In this document: positions 9,284 to 19,831 of the stretch, piece after piece
Position numbering within the stretch: the first letter of the stretch is position 1
How the letters are laid out: the number at the start of each line of letters is the position of its first letter
Assembly (NCBI RefSeq): GCF_014334335.1
Contig: NZ_JACSEU010000001.1
Location: forward strand, 620,001-684,000
Direction: 5' to 3'
DNA: 64,000 nt
Source of the DNA: Treponema sp. Marseille-Q3903
GTDB taxonomy: Bacteria; Spirochaetota; Spirochaetia; Treponematales; Treponemataceae
Translations under genes and position numbers: made by a program
The notes under the pieces: generated by a model
The model's input: the letters and a program-made list of their open reading frames with translations, nothing else
What the model was told of the DNA's origin: nothing
The model's database searches: none

Positions 9284-10816
9284 ATGGTTAGAAATTATAT
9301 CAAAAAAAGAGTTATTTTTACAGCCTTGTGCTTGATTTCTGCTGTTTTTATGTTTTCATCGTTGTCTGCAAAAACTTATGTGCTCGGCGGGAAAAAAGGT
9401 TGGCAAGATTTTGCAAAACAAGAAAATGTTACAACCGGTAAAGGGCGCTACGGTTATGATTCTATTGAACTTGCATCAAATTCTTTTAAGGCTGATCAAT
9501 TTACTGATTTGATTATCGACTTTGAAAATCCTGAAAATCCGATATCTGACGGCGACTACCAGATTGTGCAGAACAACCTCAAAATTGCTGATGATACGAT
9601 AAATGAGCGTCACGCCGGTTTAAGTCGAAATATGGGGGGCTTGAGCATTTTTGGAAAGCCGGGAACTTATTTTGGCTCTGAAGGATTTATGGGGTCGTTT
9701 TCAATTGAATTTTGGCTCTGCCCATCGCTTGCAGAAAACGGCGAAACAATAATCAATTGGGAGTCTTCTAAAAATGAAGACGGACAACTTGTCTATCAGG
9801 CGATGTATGCTGTTTTTGATAAAGGGCATCTAAACTGGAGCTTTTCAAATTTTTTTGATGTCGATGTTGAAAATGTTTCTAAAGATGTTGTCCTAAACGG
9901 TGTTTCAAAAATAATTCCGGACAAATGGAGTTTGCACACGCTCTCTTACGACAGCGAGACTGGCGAACTTTCATATAAAGTAAACGGCATTACAGAGGCT
10001 ATAAAATACGTAACTTCAAACGGACGCGAAGACGGTCAAAATTTTCTTGTAAAACTCGGAACTCCGTCGGAGATTCATTTTTGCAGCGAATATACAGGGA
10101 AAATCGATGATATAAGGATTATGAGAGTTCCTTATTCTCAATCTGACTTCAAATCGGCAGATAACGCCGGTTCTCTTGACCATGCACAGTATCTTCCTGA
10201 GGGCGGACGTTTTGTGACAAAACCTATAATTGTTTCAAAAGACTCAACTTTAGATTATTTGAAAGCTGAGATGAATGTTCCTGAGCAGACTGATGTTAAT
10301 TATTTTGTCCGTTCAGGAGACAATTTTTATGGTTGGACAGACACTTATCCTGAATGGAAACATGTAGAAAGCGGTGAAAAAATTACCGGGATCACAGGGC
10401 TTTATTTTCAGGTCGCTGCGGATCTGATGCCTGATGGAAACTGCGCAAAAACTCCTTCAATCACGTCAATCACTCTGGAATTTACAGAGCTGCCTGAGCC
10501 GCTTCCGCCGTTTATCGTAAAAGCTGTCGCAGGCGATGGAAGTGTCACAATCTCGTGGAATTATTCGGTAGATGACACCGCCGGAGGTTATTACCTTTAT
10601 TATGGTACGCGACCGGGAGAATATCTTGGAAGAATGGCGATAGAAGGCGAATCGCCTATTAACGTTGGCAACGTAACTTCGTATACTGTAACAGGGCTTG
10701 AAAACGGAAAAATTTATTATTTTGCCGTCGCTGCCTGGTCATCTTATGATATGAGAGTTGTTGGGAATATTTCAAAAGAAGTATTTGCGAGACCCCGTGC
10801 ACGTTTGAAGAAGTAG
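9284..10816 (+). CDS. secreted LamG-like / fibronectin type III protein
   Basis: The 510-residue protein starts with a signal peptide (basic VRNYIKKR, hydrophobic core, cleavage near SLSAKT). A concanavalin/LamG-like fold is suggested around 125-260 (GSFSIEFWLCP, with IHFCSEYTGKIDDIRIMRV). A fibronectin type III domain lies at about 415-505 (DGSVTISWNYS to GKIYYFAVAAW). It is probably periplasmic or surface located. I start it at ATG 9284 rather than the upstream in-frame 9248, because only this start gives a clean signal peptide. A TPR gene follows after nine bases. Confidence 0.75.
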   Translation: MVRNYIKKRVIFTALCLISAVFMFSSLSAKTYVLGGKKGWQDFAKQENVTTGKGRYGYDSIELASNSFKADQFTDLIIDFENPENPISDGDYQIVQNNLKIADDTINERHAGLSRNMGGLSIFGKPGTYFGSEGFMGSFSIEFWLCPSLAENGETIINWESSKNEDGQLVYQAMYAVFDKGHLNWSFSNFFDVDVENVSKDVVLNGVSKIIPDKWSLHTLSYDSETGELSYKVNGITEAIKYVTSNGREDGQNFLVKLGTPSEIHFCSEYTGKIDDIRIMRVPYSQSDFKSADNAGSLDHAQYLPEGGRFVTKPIIVSKDSTLDYLKAEMNVPEQTDVNYFVRSGDNFYGWTDTYPEWKHVESGEKITGITGLYFQVAADLMPDGNCAKTPSITSITLEFTELPEPLPPFIVKAVAGDGSVTISWNYSVDDTAGGYYLYYGTRPGEYLGRMAIEGESPINVGNVTSYTVTGLENGKIYYFAVAAWSSYDMRVVGNISKEVFARPRARLKK

Positions 10817-10825
10817 GGAAAAAAT

Positions 10826-13800
10826 ATGGAAAAGAGTTTGATTTTAACGAAAGCACAAAACGCTGCTACTGCACATGATTGGTTATCCGCCGCCCGTTTT
10901 TACAAAGAACTGCTTAAGGAAGACGGCAATAATGAAGAATACTTGAATGCGATAGGAAGTATTTATTCAAGAGCCGGCGAAGATGTAAAGGCAATTCCTT
11001 ATTACGAACGAATAATCAACAATAATCCTAAAAATTTTGATGCGATGATAAGTCTTGGCGGAATATATCGCCGATTAGAGCGCTACAACGATGCTGTAAA
11101 TATTCTTTTAAAGGCATTGAATGTAGGCGGAAACGTTGCAGATATTGAGTACAATCTCGGCTTTACATATAAAGAGATGGGCGACTATCAGGATGCTGTT
11201 GAATCGTTTGAATCAGTGATTGAAAAAAATCCGGACGACGTTTTAGCTTATAATCACTTAGGTTCAATATATTTTGATAAAAAAGATTATGAAAAATCGA
11301 TCGCGGAATATAAACGCGGACTACAGGTAGACCAAAATCATCCTGTTTTAAACTACAACCTTGCACGTTCGTACGTTGAATCAAAAAACTATCCCGAAGC
11401 CGTAAAATGCTTTGAAGCTGCGTTGAAAACTCGTCCCGGCTGGATAGACGCAATCAGGGACTTCAGCAAACTTTTAATCAAATGCCAGCACACAAAACAT
11501 GCTCAAGAGCTTGTTGAACAATCGATAAAACTTCATCCGAATGATATAGATCTTTTGTGCATGCTCGGCAAAATATATCTCAATCAGTTTGACTACGACA
11601 ACGCAACAAAAACGTACAAGCACGCAAACCAGATGCGCGAAAACGATATCAATATTTTAATTTCGCTTGCAGAATCTCTTGAAAAAAACAAAAACTTTGA
11701 TGATGCGGTTGTCACTATAAATGACGCTCTTGAGCTTGATTCTTCAAATGTTGATGCACAAAAACGCAGTGCGCACATGCTTCTTTCAACTCAAAAATAT
11801 GAAAAAGCTTTAGAGACGATTAAAAAAGTCGATGCGGAAACCGGCAACAAAGACCCTGAAGTGTTCGATTTGTATGGTCAATATTTTATATGCCGCGGCG
11901 ACGATGAAGCTGCAAACTCTTACTATCAAAAAATTGAAAAATTAGAGCAGCCGTACAGCGATTATCTTCTCAATGCTGCGGAACGCTACGTTCAGACTGG
12001 AAACTTCAATAAAGCAATCGATTGTGCAAAACAATATATCGAGCGAAATCCGAAAGTTCCTGACGGCTACAACAGTCTCGGAAGCGTTCAACTCGAAATC
12101 GGCGATTTGATTGGAGCAAAAAAAACGTATGAAAAAAGCTTGAAATTTCACAATCCTAATATCTATGCGTGCAACGAGCTTAAAAAAATCAATGAAACTC
12201 TTTTTAAAGAAGACGAGGCTGTTGAGGAAACTCAGTCAGATTCATCTAGTAACGGCGAATATGATTCTACAGAACATGACACTGAAAAAGACATTTCTCT
12301 GGAAGAGCAGAATCCCGATGATTTTGACTATGATCAGATGGGAGACGATTCCTCTGTTGAAGATATAATTCCAAACGACGATGATTTTTGGGAAGATTTC
12401 GCAGACGACACCGATAAACAGAAGGAAGGCGAACATGAGCAAACTCCTGATCCGAAACTGAAGCAGGAAGACTGGCAGCCACTTGAAGCCGAGCAGGAAC
12501 ATGAACAAGAGCAGACTCCCGAACAAGCGCCGGAAGAAATCGCTCAACCTCAAGCCGAAGACGATGAAGCAGTCGAAAATTCAGAAAAAAGTGAAAATAC
12601 GGAAAACGAGAGCGCAACTGTAGGAGAAAATGAAGAAATCCAAGAACCTGAAGACAGCGACATTTCTAATATTTTTGATGACAGCAATTTTACCGAACCG
12701 GCAGGAGATGCTTTGTCGGAAGATGAAGGATTTGATTTTTCGAAATTTGATGATGACAATAAAACAATTGAAGAAACACCTCTCGAAGCGCCTAGCCCTA
12801 TCATCGAACAGGAACAAGAACCTGAAAATTATTTAGATTCTGAGAAAGGTGATAGTTCCACTTTGCCTTTTGACAACAGTAGAAATCCTGTAGAGCATGT
12901 AGGAACCCCGTCTCCGGTCCAAAATCCGAATCTCAGAAATTTTACTCCACCTGTAGAGTCGGCACCGATTTTTAGTCAGGCACAGGAAATCGCTCAAAGC
13001 GCTCTTGATACTGCAAGGAAAGCTGCAAACATTGCGGAAGATGCCGTAAAGAAGTCGGAGAATAGATTGGCAGAAAATAAACAAGAAGAACAGGCTGTTT
13101 CTGCCCAAAATCCGCAAGCTCCGGAACCGAAGGTTTCCTCAGAACCTGAAGTTACAACGAAACAATCTGATTCCCCAGAACCTGATGATTTACTTCCTGA
13201 ACAACTCCTCGACAATGTGATCGAAGCTCAAGAAGAAAAACCGGAAGCTGACAAGCTTTCTGAGACTTCTGCACATTCTGAATTGGCGGCTGCAAAGCTT
13301 GAACACAGTATTGAAAAAGGGGACGCGATTGCAGAACAAAATAAGTCTGCGCTTTCAAATCCAAATAGTAATTTTCTTACTGTAGATGAAGTGATTTCCG
13401 GCAAGCCCGAACATCAGGAATGTGTAGAAGAATATCCGGAGTGCATCGAAAGTCCAGAGCCTTCAGAGCAGCAAACTCAAGACACAGAAATAAAAATAGA
13501 TTCAGATATCACTCCTGATGAAATGCTTAAAAAAATAGAATTGATTTTAAATGACAGCGATGCAGCTTTAGAAAATGCAGATAAAATAGAATTGTTCAAA
13601 ACTCTAAAAGAGCTTTCAAAATCTCTCCCGGAAGAAGAACGCAATTCTTTTGCATCGTGCAGGATGAGAATAAAGATTGAATATCTTATAGGAAAACTGT
13701 CAGGAAAGCCGGGACTTCTTTTGACTGCTGAATCACTTTTGAAATCCGGCGTTCTTGGTTCAGAATTCAATTCACAGCTCGATGTTGAATATGATAAAAA

Positions 13801-13963
13801 AATCAGCAACCATCTCATCAAAAAAGTGATAAAGTTGATGCAAAATTTGTCACAAAATCTTGAAGATAAGGAAGCTGCAAACGATCTGTGCATAAGTGGC
13901 GATGGAATGCTTGAAAAAATAGAATTGGAAAATGAAAAAAGCAGAATCTTCTGTGACGAATGA
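10826..13963 (+). CDS. large TPR protein with acidic low-complexity region
   Basis: The 1045-residue protein has about 12 tetratricopeptide repeats in residues 1-480 (for example YNLGFTYKEMGDYQDAVESFESVIEKNPDD). A very acidic Glu/Asp/Pro/Gln-rich disordered region follows (about 485-860). A helical C-terminal domain ends it (870-1045). There is no signal peptide. It probably scaffolds other proteins in the cytoplasm. It follows the LamG/FN3 gene by nine bases and overlaps the pseudouridine synthase by 32 bases, so the three form one transcription unit. Confidence 0.85.
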   Translation: MEKSLILTKAQNAATAHDWLSAARFYKELLKEDGNNEEYLNAIGSIYSRAGEDVKAIPYYERIINNNPKNFDAMISLGGIYRRLERYNDAVNILLKALNVGGNVADIEYNLGFTYKEMGDYQDAVESFESVIEKNPDDVLAYNHLGSIYFDKKDYEKSIAEYKRGLQVDQNHPVLNYNLARSYVESKNYPEAVKCFEAALKTRPGWIDAIRDFSKLLIKCQHTKHAQELVEQSIKLHPNDIDLLCMLGKIYLNQFDYDNATKTYKHANQMRENDINILISLAESLEKNKNFDDAVVTINDALELDSSNVDAQKRSAHMLLSTQKYEKALETIKKVDAETGNKDPEVFDLYGQYFICRGDDEAANSYYQKIEKLEQPYSDYLLNAAERYVQTGNFNKAIDCAKQYIERNPKVPDGYNSLGSVQLEIGDLIGAKKTYEKSLKFHNPNIYACNELKKINETLFKEDEAVEETQSDSSSNGEYDSTEHDTEKDISLEEQNPDDFDYDQMGDDSSVEDIIPNDDDFWEDFADDTDKQKEGEHEQTPDPKLKQEDWQPLEAEQEHEQEQTPEQAPEEIAQPQAEDDEAVENSEKSENTENESATVGENEEIQEPEDSDISNIFDDSNFTEPAGDALSEDEGFDFSKFDDDNKTIEETPLEAPSPIIEQEQEPENYLDSEKGDSSTLPFDNSRNPVEHVGTPSPVQNPNLRNFTPPVESAPIFSQAQEIAQSALDTARKAANIAEDAVKKSENRLAENKQEEQAVSAQNPQAPEPKVSSEPEVTTKQSDSPEPDDLLPEQLLDNVIEAQEEKPEADKLSETSAHSELAAAKLEHSIEKGDAIAEQNKSALSNPNSNFLTVDEVISGKPEHQECVEEYPECIESPEPSEQQTQDTEIKIDSDITPDEMLKKIELILNDSDAALENADKIELFKTLKELSKSLPEEERNSFASCRMRIKIEYLIGKLSGKPGLLLTAESLLKSGVLGSEFNSQLDVEYDKKISNHLIKKVIKLMQNLSQNLEDKEAANDLCISGDGMLEKIELENEKSRIFCDE

Positions 13964-14540
13964 TAAAATATATCTGCTTATGAATAAACCTTGCGGCTAC
14001 GTATGTTCGGCTGTCTCAGACTCTCACAAAACTGTCTATCAGTTGCTGACTCCCGAATTGCAAAATCTTGTCCGCAATGCAAAACGTGGGGAGCGGCTGC
14101 ACACAGTGGGCAGGCTTGACTGCGATACTTCAGGGTTGTTGTTACTGACTACAGACGGATATTATTCTCATTATTTGACTGCTCCTGAAATGAATGTTCA
14201 AAAAACTTACCGTGTGCGCCTTAAATCTCCCGGAAAAAAACAATATATCGCTCTTGCAAGACAAGGGTTGATTTTGCCAGCTGAAAAAAAATCTCCCGAG
14301 CTGCAATCCGCCCCTGCCGAAATACGCTTTACAGATGAAACGCTTTTTGAATGTGAAATAAAAATCACAGAAGGAAAATTCCATCAAGTGAGAAGAATTT
14401 TTAAAGCGCTTGGGAACGAAGTTGTCAAACTCGAGCGCACCGCAATAGGAGCTTTGACTTTACCGGCTTGGTTGGCTGCCGGAGATTATATCGAATATCA
14501 TGCTCCTGAGTTTCTTTCCCAAAATACGCCGTCTTTATAA
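13932..14540 (+). CDS. RsuA/RluB/E/F-family pseudouridine synthase lacking an S4 domain
   Basis: The 202-residue enzyme isomerises uridine in rRNA. The catalytic Asp is in GRLDCDTSGLLLLTTDG near residue 60, and the family motif KITEGKFHQVRRIF is near 148. It begins almost at the catalytic domain (IYLLMNKPCGYV), so the N-terminal S4 RNA-binding domain seen in RsuA and RluB is absent, as in E. coli RluE. The start overlaps the TPR gene by 32 bases. The end overlaps the convergent methyltransferase by 43 bases. Confidence 0.85.
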   Translation: MKKAESSVTNDKIYLLMNKPCGYVCSAVSDSHKTVYQLLTPELQNLVRNAKRGERLHTVGRLDCDTSGLLLLTTDGYYSHYLTAPEMNVQKTYRVRLKSPGKKQYIALARQGLILPAEKKSPELQSAPAEIRFTDETLFECEIKITEGKFHQVRRIFKALGNEVVKLERTAIGALTLPAWLAAGDYIEYHAPEFLSQNTPSL

Positions 14541-15514
14541 CCTTGAATCGATTTGTCTGTTTCAGCTTTTTCAAGGCGTTTTTCCGTAAACATGCAGTAT
14601 TCTTCGTTTATCTCAATTCCGCAGTAGTTCCGTCCAAGTTTTTTTGCGACGACGCTAGAAGTTCCACTCCCTAGAAAAGGATCAAATACAACATCGCCGG
14701 GACGTGATGAAGCTAAAATCAATTTTGCATATAGCTTTTCCGGTTTTTGAGTTGGATGGTCTGTGTTTTCCGGCATCGACCAAAACGGAATACTTATATC
14801 GTCCCAAAAGTTTGAAGGGCAGGTGAGCCTGAAGTTGCCGCTTTCTTCTTGTTCCCAATCTTTAGGCTTTCCATCGGTTTTATACGGAGCAATCACACGG
14901 CGCTTGAGTTTTACGGCATCGACATCAAAATAATAATCGTCTTGATTTTTTACAGCAAACCAGATATCTTCCATTCCGTTTTTCCAGTTTGTTTTTGCGC
15001 CGCGTCCTTTTTCTCGCTGCCACGTGATTCTATTTAAAATCTTAAGCTCTTTTTGAACAGCGCGCTGCAAAGACGATGTGCATTTCCAATCTCCGCAGAT
15101 GTAAAGCGAGCCTGTCTGTTTTAATTTGCGGCAAACTTGCGGAAACCATGTAGAAAGATATCTATCGTAAGAATCTTCGGAGCGAGCAGAAAATGAGTTT
15201 CCGTTGAAATTTTTGCTTAAGTTATAAGGAGGGTCGACAATTATTAAATCGGCAAACTCATCCGGTAGATGTGGGAGAACAGAAATCAAATCTCCGTTTA
15301 TAGTCTTATTTAAAACCGCCTCAAGCGGCATTTTTGAATGACTCAAGTCATAAGGCAATTTTAACAATTTTTTTTTCAATTCAGGGATTTCATTTTGAGA
15401 AAGACTGAGCGTTCTGTTCCGCTCCGCACGTATTTTTTCACTCATATCGGCAATTTTATCATTATCAAAGAGAAAAGTCTGTTTTTCTAAACGCGATATT
15501 TTTAAGTTCTTCAA
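14498..15514 (-). CDS. DNA adenine/cytosine-N4 methyltransferase, orphan
   Basis: The 338-residue protein carries the catalytic DPPYN (motif IV) near residue 92 and the SAM-binding FDPFLGSGTSS (motif I) near 275. Motif IV before motif I is the beta-class order. A target recognition region lies between them. No restriction endonuclease or specificity gene is adjacent, so it may be an orphan regulatory methyltransferase. The longest frame starts with TTG at 15514; ATG 15445 is an alternative. Neither has a clear ribosome site. Confidence 0.85.
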   Translation of the reverse strand: MKNLKISRLEKQTFLFDNDKIADMSEKIRAERNRTLSLSQNEIPELKKKLLKLPYDLSHSKMPLEAVLNKTINGDLISVLPHLPDEFADLIIVDPPYNLSKNFNGNSFSARSEDSYDRYLSTWFPQVCRKLKQTGSLYICGDWKCTSSLQRAVQKELKILNRITWQREKGRGAKTNWKNGMEDIWFAVKNQDDYYFDVDAVKLKRRVIAPYKTDGKPKDWEQEESGNFRLTCPSNFWDDISIPFWSMPENTDHPTQKPEKLYAKLILASSRPGDVVFDPFLGSGTSSVVAKKLGRNYCGIEINEEYCMFTEKRLEKAETDKSIQGYKDGVFWERNSGA

Positions 15515-15635
15515 AAAACGATGATTTTATAAAATTTCTGTTGACGCTTTGCACAATAAATTATTAATTTAAAATTAACGATAATAAATTTTGTGTAGAA
15601 AAAAAACTCTACACAAAAACAAGGAATTTGTATTG

Positions 15636-16292
15636 ATGGCTGAAGAAAAAAAAGAACAAAGTCAGACAGAAAAGACAGAAGAAAAGAAAGCGGAGAATGT
15701 AGAAACTTCTGAAAATGAAGAAAAAAAGTCAAACACTGAAGAAACTGTTGAAACTGCTGAAAATAAAGAAAAAAAGGCAGATACGACATCTTCTGCTGAA
15801 CCTGCTAAAGAAGAAAAGGAACCGACTCCCGAAGAAAAAATTGCGGCTCTTGAAAAAGAAAATGCCGAATTGAAAGATCAGCTTCTTCGCCGTGCGGCTG
15901 ATTTTGATAATTACCGCAAAAGGATGCTCAAGGAAAAACAGGAAACTTATGATTATGCAAACGCTTCTCTTCTTGGAGATTTGCTGGAAAGTCTCGACAA
16001 CTTTGACCGCACGATTGCTGCTGCAAAAGATGCTAAAGATGCAAAAACTATTGCAGACGGAATCAAAATGATAAACGAGAGCCTCGTAAAAATGCTTGAA
16101 GATAAATATGGTCTAAAAGCGTATGGAAAAGAAGGCGAAGACTTTGATCCGAATGAACACGAAGCAATCGGTCGTGTAGAAGATGAAAATGCAAAAAAAG
16201 AAACTTTGAAGCAGATTTATCTTAAAGGATACAAACTTAAAGATAGAGTTATAAGGCATGCTAAGGTAATGGTTAATGTACCAAAAGCGTGA
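15636..16292 (+). CDS. grpE: nucleotide exchange factor GrpE
   Basis: GrpE is the exchange factor of the DnaK chaperone. This 218-residue version has a long acidic, Lys/Glu-rich N-terminal tail (1-70), a coiled coil (IAALEKENAELKDQLLRRAADFDNYRKR core), and the C-terminal beta domain (YGKEGEDFDPNEHEAIG; VMVNVPKA end). I start at ATG 15636, which has AAGGA upstream. dnaK follows after 62 bases. A TTGACG (15541) with an AT-rich stretch downstream may be the operon promoter. I see no CIRCE operator. Confidence 0.95.
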   Translation: MAEEKKEQSQTEKTEEKKAENVETSENEEKKSNTEETVETAENKEKKADTTSSAEPAKEEKEPTPEEKIAALEKENAELKDQLLRRAADFDNYRKRMLKEKQETYDYANASLLGDLLESLDNFDRTIAAAKDAKDAKTIADGIKMINESLVKMLEDKYGLKAYGKEGEDFDPNEHEAIGRVEDENAKKETLKQIYLKGYKLKDRVIRHAKVMVNVPKA

Positions 16293-16354
16293 GCGGCGAC
16301 CAGACGGTCGAAATTAGAAAACTATAAATTGTAAATTATTAAGAGGTAAATATT

Positions 16355-18310
16355 ATGGGAAAGATTATTGGAATTGACTTAGGAACAACAAACTCTTGTG
16401 TTGCCGTAATGGAAAACGGCGAACCTGTTGTAATTCAGAATTCAGAAGGAGGACGTACAACTCCATCTATTGTAGGTTTTACTTCAAAGGGAGACCGCAT
16501 AGTCGGCGCACCTGCGAAAAACCAGATGGTAACAAACCCAAAAAACACAATTTACTCTGTAAAACGTCTTATCGGGCACAGATTCTCTGAACTTACAGGA
16601 GAAGCGAAAAAACTTCCATATTCGGTTATCGACAACGGTCAGGACGTTCGAATCGAAGTTGATGAAAACGGAACTAAAAAACGTTATTCTCCGCAGGAGA
16701 TTTCGGCTTTCATTCTCCAGAAAATGAAGAAAACTGCTGAAGATTATCTTGGAACAGAGGTAACGGAAGCTGTTGTAACTGTACCGGCATACTTCAACGA
16801 TGCTCAGCGTCAGGCTACAAAAGATGCAGGTAAAATTGCAGGGCTCGATGTAAAGCGTATTATAAACGAACCGACTGCAGCTGCTCTTGCTTTCGGTTTC
16901 AATAAAGATCAGTCTAAAGAAAAGACTATCGCTGTCTACGACCTCGGTGGTGGTACATTTGATATTTCTATCCTTCAGCTCGCTGACGGTGTTTTTGAAG
17001 TTCTTTCTACAAACGGTGATACACACCTTGGTGGAGACGACTGGGACCGTGTGATTTCTGACTGGCTTATCGCTGAATTTAAGAAAGATACAGGAATTGA
17101 TCTTTCTAAGGACCCGATGGCTTTGCAGAGACTTCGTGAAGCAGCTGAAAATGCAAAAATCAGTTTGTCTAACCAGACTTCAACAGATATAAATTTGCCG
17201 TATATCACAGCTGATGCATCAGGTCCAAAACACTTGCAGAAGACTTTGACTCGCTCTCAGTTTGAACAGATGACAGACAGTTTGTTTGAAAGAACAAAAG
17301 AACCTTGTAAAAAAGCTCTTGCAGATGCAAAACTTACGACAGACAAAATCGACGAAGTAATTCTCGTCGGCGGTTCTTCACGTATGCCAAAAGTTCAGGA
17401 AGTTGTAAAATCAATATTCGGAAAAGAAGGAAGCCGTGCTGTAAACCCTGATGAAGCTGTTGCAATCGGTGCTGCAATTCAGGGCGGTATTTTGAATAAA
17501 GATGTTAAACAGGATATCCTATTGCTCGACGTAACGCCGCTTTCTCTCGGTATTGAAACAATGGGTGGAGTATTCACAAAACTTATCCCAAGAAATACGA
17601 CAATTCCTACAAAGAAGAGTCAGATTTTCTCTACTGCTGCCGATGGACAGACTGCCGTATCGATTCACGTACTTCAAGGTGAACGAGAAATGGCTGATCA
17701 AAACCGTACACTCGGTCGATTTGACCTCGTAGGTATTCCATCAGCTCCGCGCGGAGTTCCACAGATTGAAGTTACATTCGATATTGATGCAAACGGAATT
17801 GTTCACGTATCTGCTAAAGATCTTGGAACAGGTAAAGAACAGCACATTCAAATTACATCATCTTCAGGATTGAGCGAAGCAGAAATCGATAAGATGGTTA
17901 AAGATGCCGAAGCAAATGCCGCAGCTGATAAAGCAAAACGCGAAAGTGTTGATGCACGAAATGAAGCCGACAGTTTGATCTATGCAACTGAAAAATCAAT
18001 CAAAGACCTTGGTGACAAGATTGACGGTGCTGAAAAACAGAAAGTCGAAGATGCAATTGCAGCTCTCAAACAGGCAATGCAAGGTGAAAATGTAGAAGAA
18101 ATCAAGGCAAAGACAGAAGAACTCAAACAGTCTTCTTACAAAATTGCTGAAGAACTTTACAAACAGCAAGGCGCTCAAGGATCTCAGCAAAATGCGGACG
18201 GTGCTGCCGGTGCTGAAAATAATTCAGGTGCCGAGACTGAAGAAAAGAAATCGGGATTCGACAAAGGCTCGGCAGACGACGTTGAATACGAAGTTCATGA
18301 CGACAAATAA
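16355..18310 (+). CDS. dnaK: chaperone DnaK (Hsp70)
   Basis: DnaK is the ATP-dependent Hsp70 chaperone. The 651-residue protein begins with [14 protein letters not shown] (phosphate 1 motif) and has [14 protein letters not shown] near 197 and the adenosine motif [14 protein letters not shown] near 340. The substrate-binding domain ([17 protein letters not shown] near 390) and an acidic C-terminal tail follow. GGAAAG-like spacing and the gene order grpE-dnaK-dnaJ support one heat-shock operon. Confidence 0.98.
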   Translation: MGKIIGIDLGTTNSCVAVMENGEPVVIQNSEGGRTTPSIVGFTSKGDRIVGAPAKNQMVTNPKNTIYSVKRLIGHRFSELTGEAKKLPYSVIDNGQDVRIEVDENGTKKRYSPQEISAFILQKMKKTAEDYLGTEVTEAVVTVPAYFNDAQRQATKDAGKIAGLDVKRIINEPTAAALAFGFNKDQSKEKTIAVYDLGGGTFDISILQLADGVFEVLSTNGDTHLGGDDWDRVISDWLIAEFKKDTGIDLSKDPMALQRLREAAENAKISLSNQTSTDINLPYITADASGPKHLQKTLTRSQFEQMTDSLFERTKEPCKKALADAKLTTDKIDEVILVGGSSRMPKVQEVVKSIFGKEGSRAVNPDEAVAIGAAIQGGILNKDVKQDILLLDVTPLSLGIETMGGVFTKLIPRNTTIPTKKSQIFSTAADGQTAVSIHVLQGEREMADQNRTLGRFDLVGIPSAPRGVPQIEVTFDIDANGIVHVSAKDLGTGKEQHIQITSSSGLSEAEIDKMVKDAEANAAADKAKRESVDARNEADSLIYATEKSIKDLGDKIDGAEKQKVEDAIAALKQAMQGENVEEIKAKTEELKQSSYKIAEELYKQQGAQGSQQNADGAAGAENNSGAETEEKKSGFDKGSADDVEYEVHDDK

Positions 18311-18347
18311 GGCGCTGATATCGAAATAAATTTTTTGGGTGTTATAA

Positions 18348-19499
18348 ATGGCAGCAAAACGAGACTATTATGAAGTATTAGGGATTGATAAATCTGCGGA
18401 TCAGGATGCGATTAAAAAGGCATACCGAAGGCTCGCTGTAAAATATCATCCGGATAGAAATCCAGGCGACAAAGAGGCTGAAGCAAAATTCCGTGAAGCA
18501 ACAGAAGCTTACGAAGTTCTTTCTGATGAGAAAAAGCGTCCTCTGTACGATCAGTATGGTTTTGCTGGCGTTGAAGGAATGGATCAGGGTGGTGGAGCAC
18601 AGTATTCACACGCATTCCACGACTTTAGCGACTTGTTTGGTGGAGCCAGCGGTGGTTTCTCCGATATTTTTGACAGCATTTTTGGCGGCGGTTTCGGTGG
18701 AGGCTCAAGCTCTTCAAGAAACCGCAGAGGGCCTGCCGCTGGTGCGAGCCTTAGATACGACCTTCAGCTTCAGTTTAAAGATGCTGTCTACGGCACTACC
18801 GCAGAGATTCATTTTAGCCACAACGAGGTTTGTGAAGAATGCAAAGGAACTGGTGGTGCCGCAGGTTCTTCTAAAAAAACTTGCCCGACTTGTAACGGTA
18901 TGGGACAAGTTCGGCAGGGCAACGGTTTCTTTACGATTCAGCAGACTTGTCCGAAGTGTGGTGGAAAAGGAACTGTCATCGATAAACCTTGTCCAAATTG
19001 TCACGGTTCTGGTGTAAAAGAAAAATCTAAGTCCATGTCGTTGAAGATTCCGGCAGGAGTTGATAACGGTAAACGAATTGTGATACACGGAATGGGTGAT
19101 GCTGGAGAAAACGGTGGAGCTGCGGGAGACCTTGTAGTTGTAATCCACGTAAGTCAGCATCCGTATTTTGAACGAGAGGGAACTGATTTATACTGTGCTG
19201 TTCCAATCACTTTTGCACAGGCAGCGCTCGGTTGTGAAATTACGATTTCTTCGCTTGACGATAAAAAACTTTTGATAAAAGTTCCTGAAGGAATTCAAAA
19301 TGGAAAACTTTTGCGCATCAAAGGTGAAGGAGTTCCGATTTCAGGTTCTACGCGAAAAGGTGATTTGTACGTGAAGATTATTGTTCAGGTTTCTACACGC
19401 ATTTCTTCAAAACAAAAAGATTTGCTCAGACAGTATCTTGAACTTGAAAATCCGCCAAAAGAACCTCCTTTGTTGAATTTGTCAAAGTTGGGTGAATAA
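18348..19499 (+). CDS. dnaJ: chaperone DnaJ (Hsp40)
   Basis: DnaJ is the co-chaperone that stimulates DnaK ATPase. The J domain (1-70) contains HPD in [11 protein letters not shown] Gly/Phe-rich region follows (90-130). Four zinc-finger repeats CxxCxGxG lie at about 160-230 ([32 protein letters not shown]). The C-terminal substrate domains complete 383 residues. It lies 37 bases after dnaK and ends in a stem-loop at 19504. Confidence 0.98.
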   Translation: MAAKRDYYEVLGIDKSADQDAIKKAYRRLAVKYHPDRNPGDKEAEAKFREATEAYEVLSDEKKRPLYDQYGFAGVEGMDQGGGAQYSHAFHDFSDLFGGASGGFSDIFDSIFGGGFGGGSSSSRNRRGPAAGASLRYDLQLQFKDAVYGTTAEIHFSHNEVCEECKGTGGAAGSSKKTCPTCNGMGQVRQGNGFFTIQQTCPKCGGKGTVIDKPCPNCHGSGVKEKSKSMSLKIPAGVDNGKRIVIHGMGDAGENGGAAGDLVVVIHVSQHPYFEREGTDLYCAVPITFAQAALGCEITISSLDDKKLLIKVPEGIQNGKLLRIKGEGVPISGSTRKGDLYVKIIVQVSTRISSKQKDLLRQYLELENPPKEPPLLNLSKLGE

Positions 19500-19503
19500 A
19501 CAC

Positions 19504-19528
19504 TTTACAAAACAAGCAACTTTGTAAA
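19504..19528 (+). terminator. stem-loop directly after dnaJ
   Basis: The arms TTTACAAA (19504-19511) and TTTGTAAA (19521-19528) pair around a 9-base loop starting five bases after the dnaJ stop. It lacks a long U tract, so termination is plausible but weak. A second and stronger hairpin with a T tract lies at 19664. Confidence 0.4.
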
Positions 19529-19555
19529 ATAAATTGACTTACAATACGTAAAAAA

Positions 19556-19700
19556 GGGGCTGTCTCTAAAGTCGATTACTTTTTCGACAGCCTGTCGAGT
19601 TTAAAATTAAGTCTTTATATTATAATGATTTAATTTTAAACGTCGCACATAAAATCAAGGAAGCTGTCCAAAAACTGAAGTTTTTGGACAGGCACTTTTT
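19556..19700. repeat. palindrome-rich ~145-bp element, possibly a MITE
   Basis: The 331-base gap between dnaJ and the phosphatase gene holds three nested or serial hairpins. GGCTGTC (19558) pairs with GACAGCC (19586). A 12-bp repeat GTTTAAAATTAA pairs with its complement at 19630. CTGTCCAAAAACT (19664-19676) pairs perfectly with 19679-19691 and is followed by a T-rich tract. The outer ends read CTGTCTCTAAA and, on the other strand, CTGTCCAAAAA, like terminal inverted repeats of a small non-autonomous element. No coding potential was seen. Confidence 0.5.
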
Positions 19701-19831
19701 GTTTTAACCGCCATCATTTCTTATCTTTTCCAATCTTTTCCAAAAAATAAACTTTTAGTTCAAATTTGCCGATACTGTGCTAAAATATTAAAGATGAGTT
19801 TAAATAATTTAAGTAAAAAATAGAGGTTAAA

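Noticed and set aside
15541-15600. CIRCE heat-shock operator upstream of grpE
   Set aside because: I looked for TTAGCACTC-N9-GAGTGCTAA and saw none. Only AT-rich inverted stretches are present.
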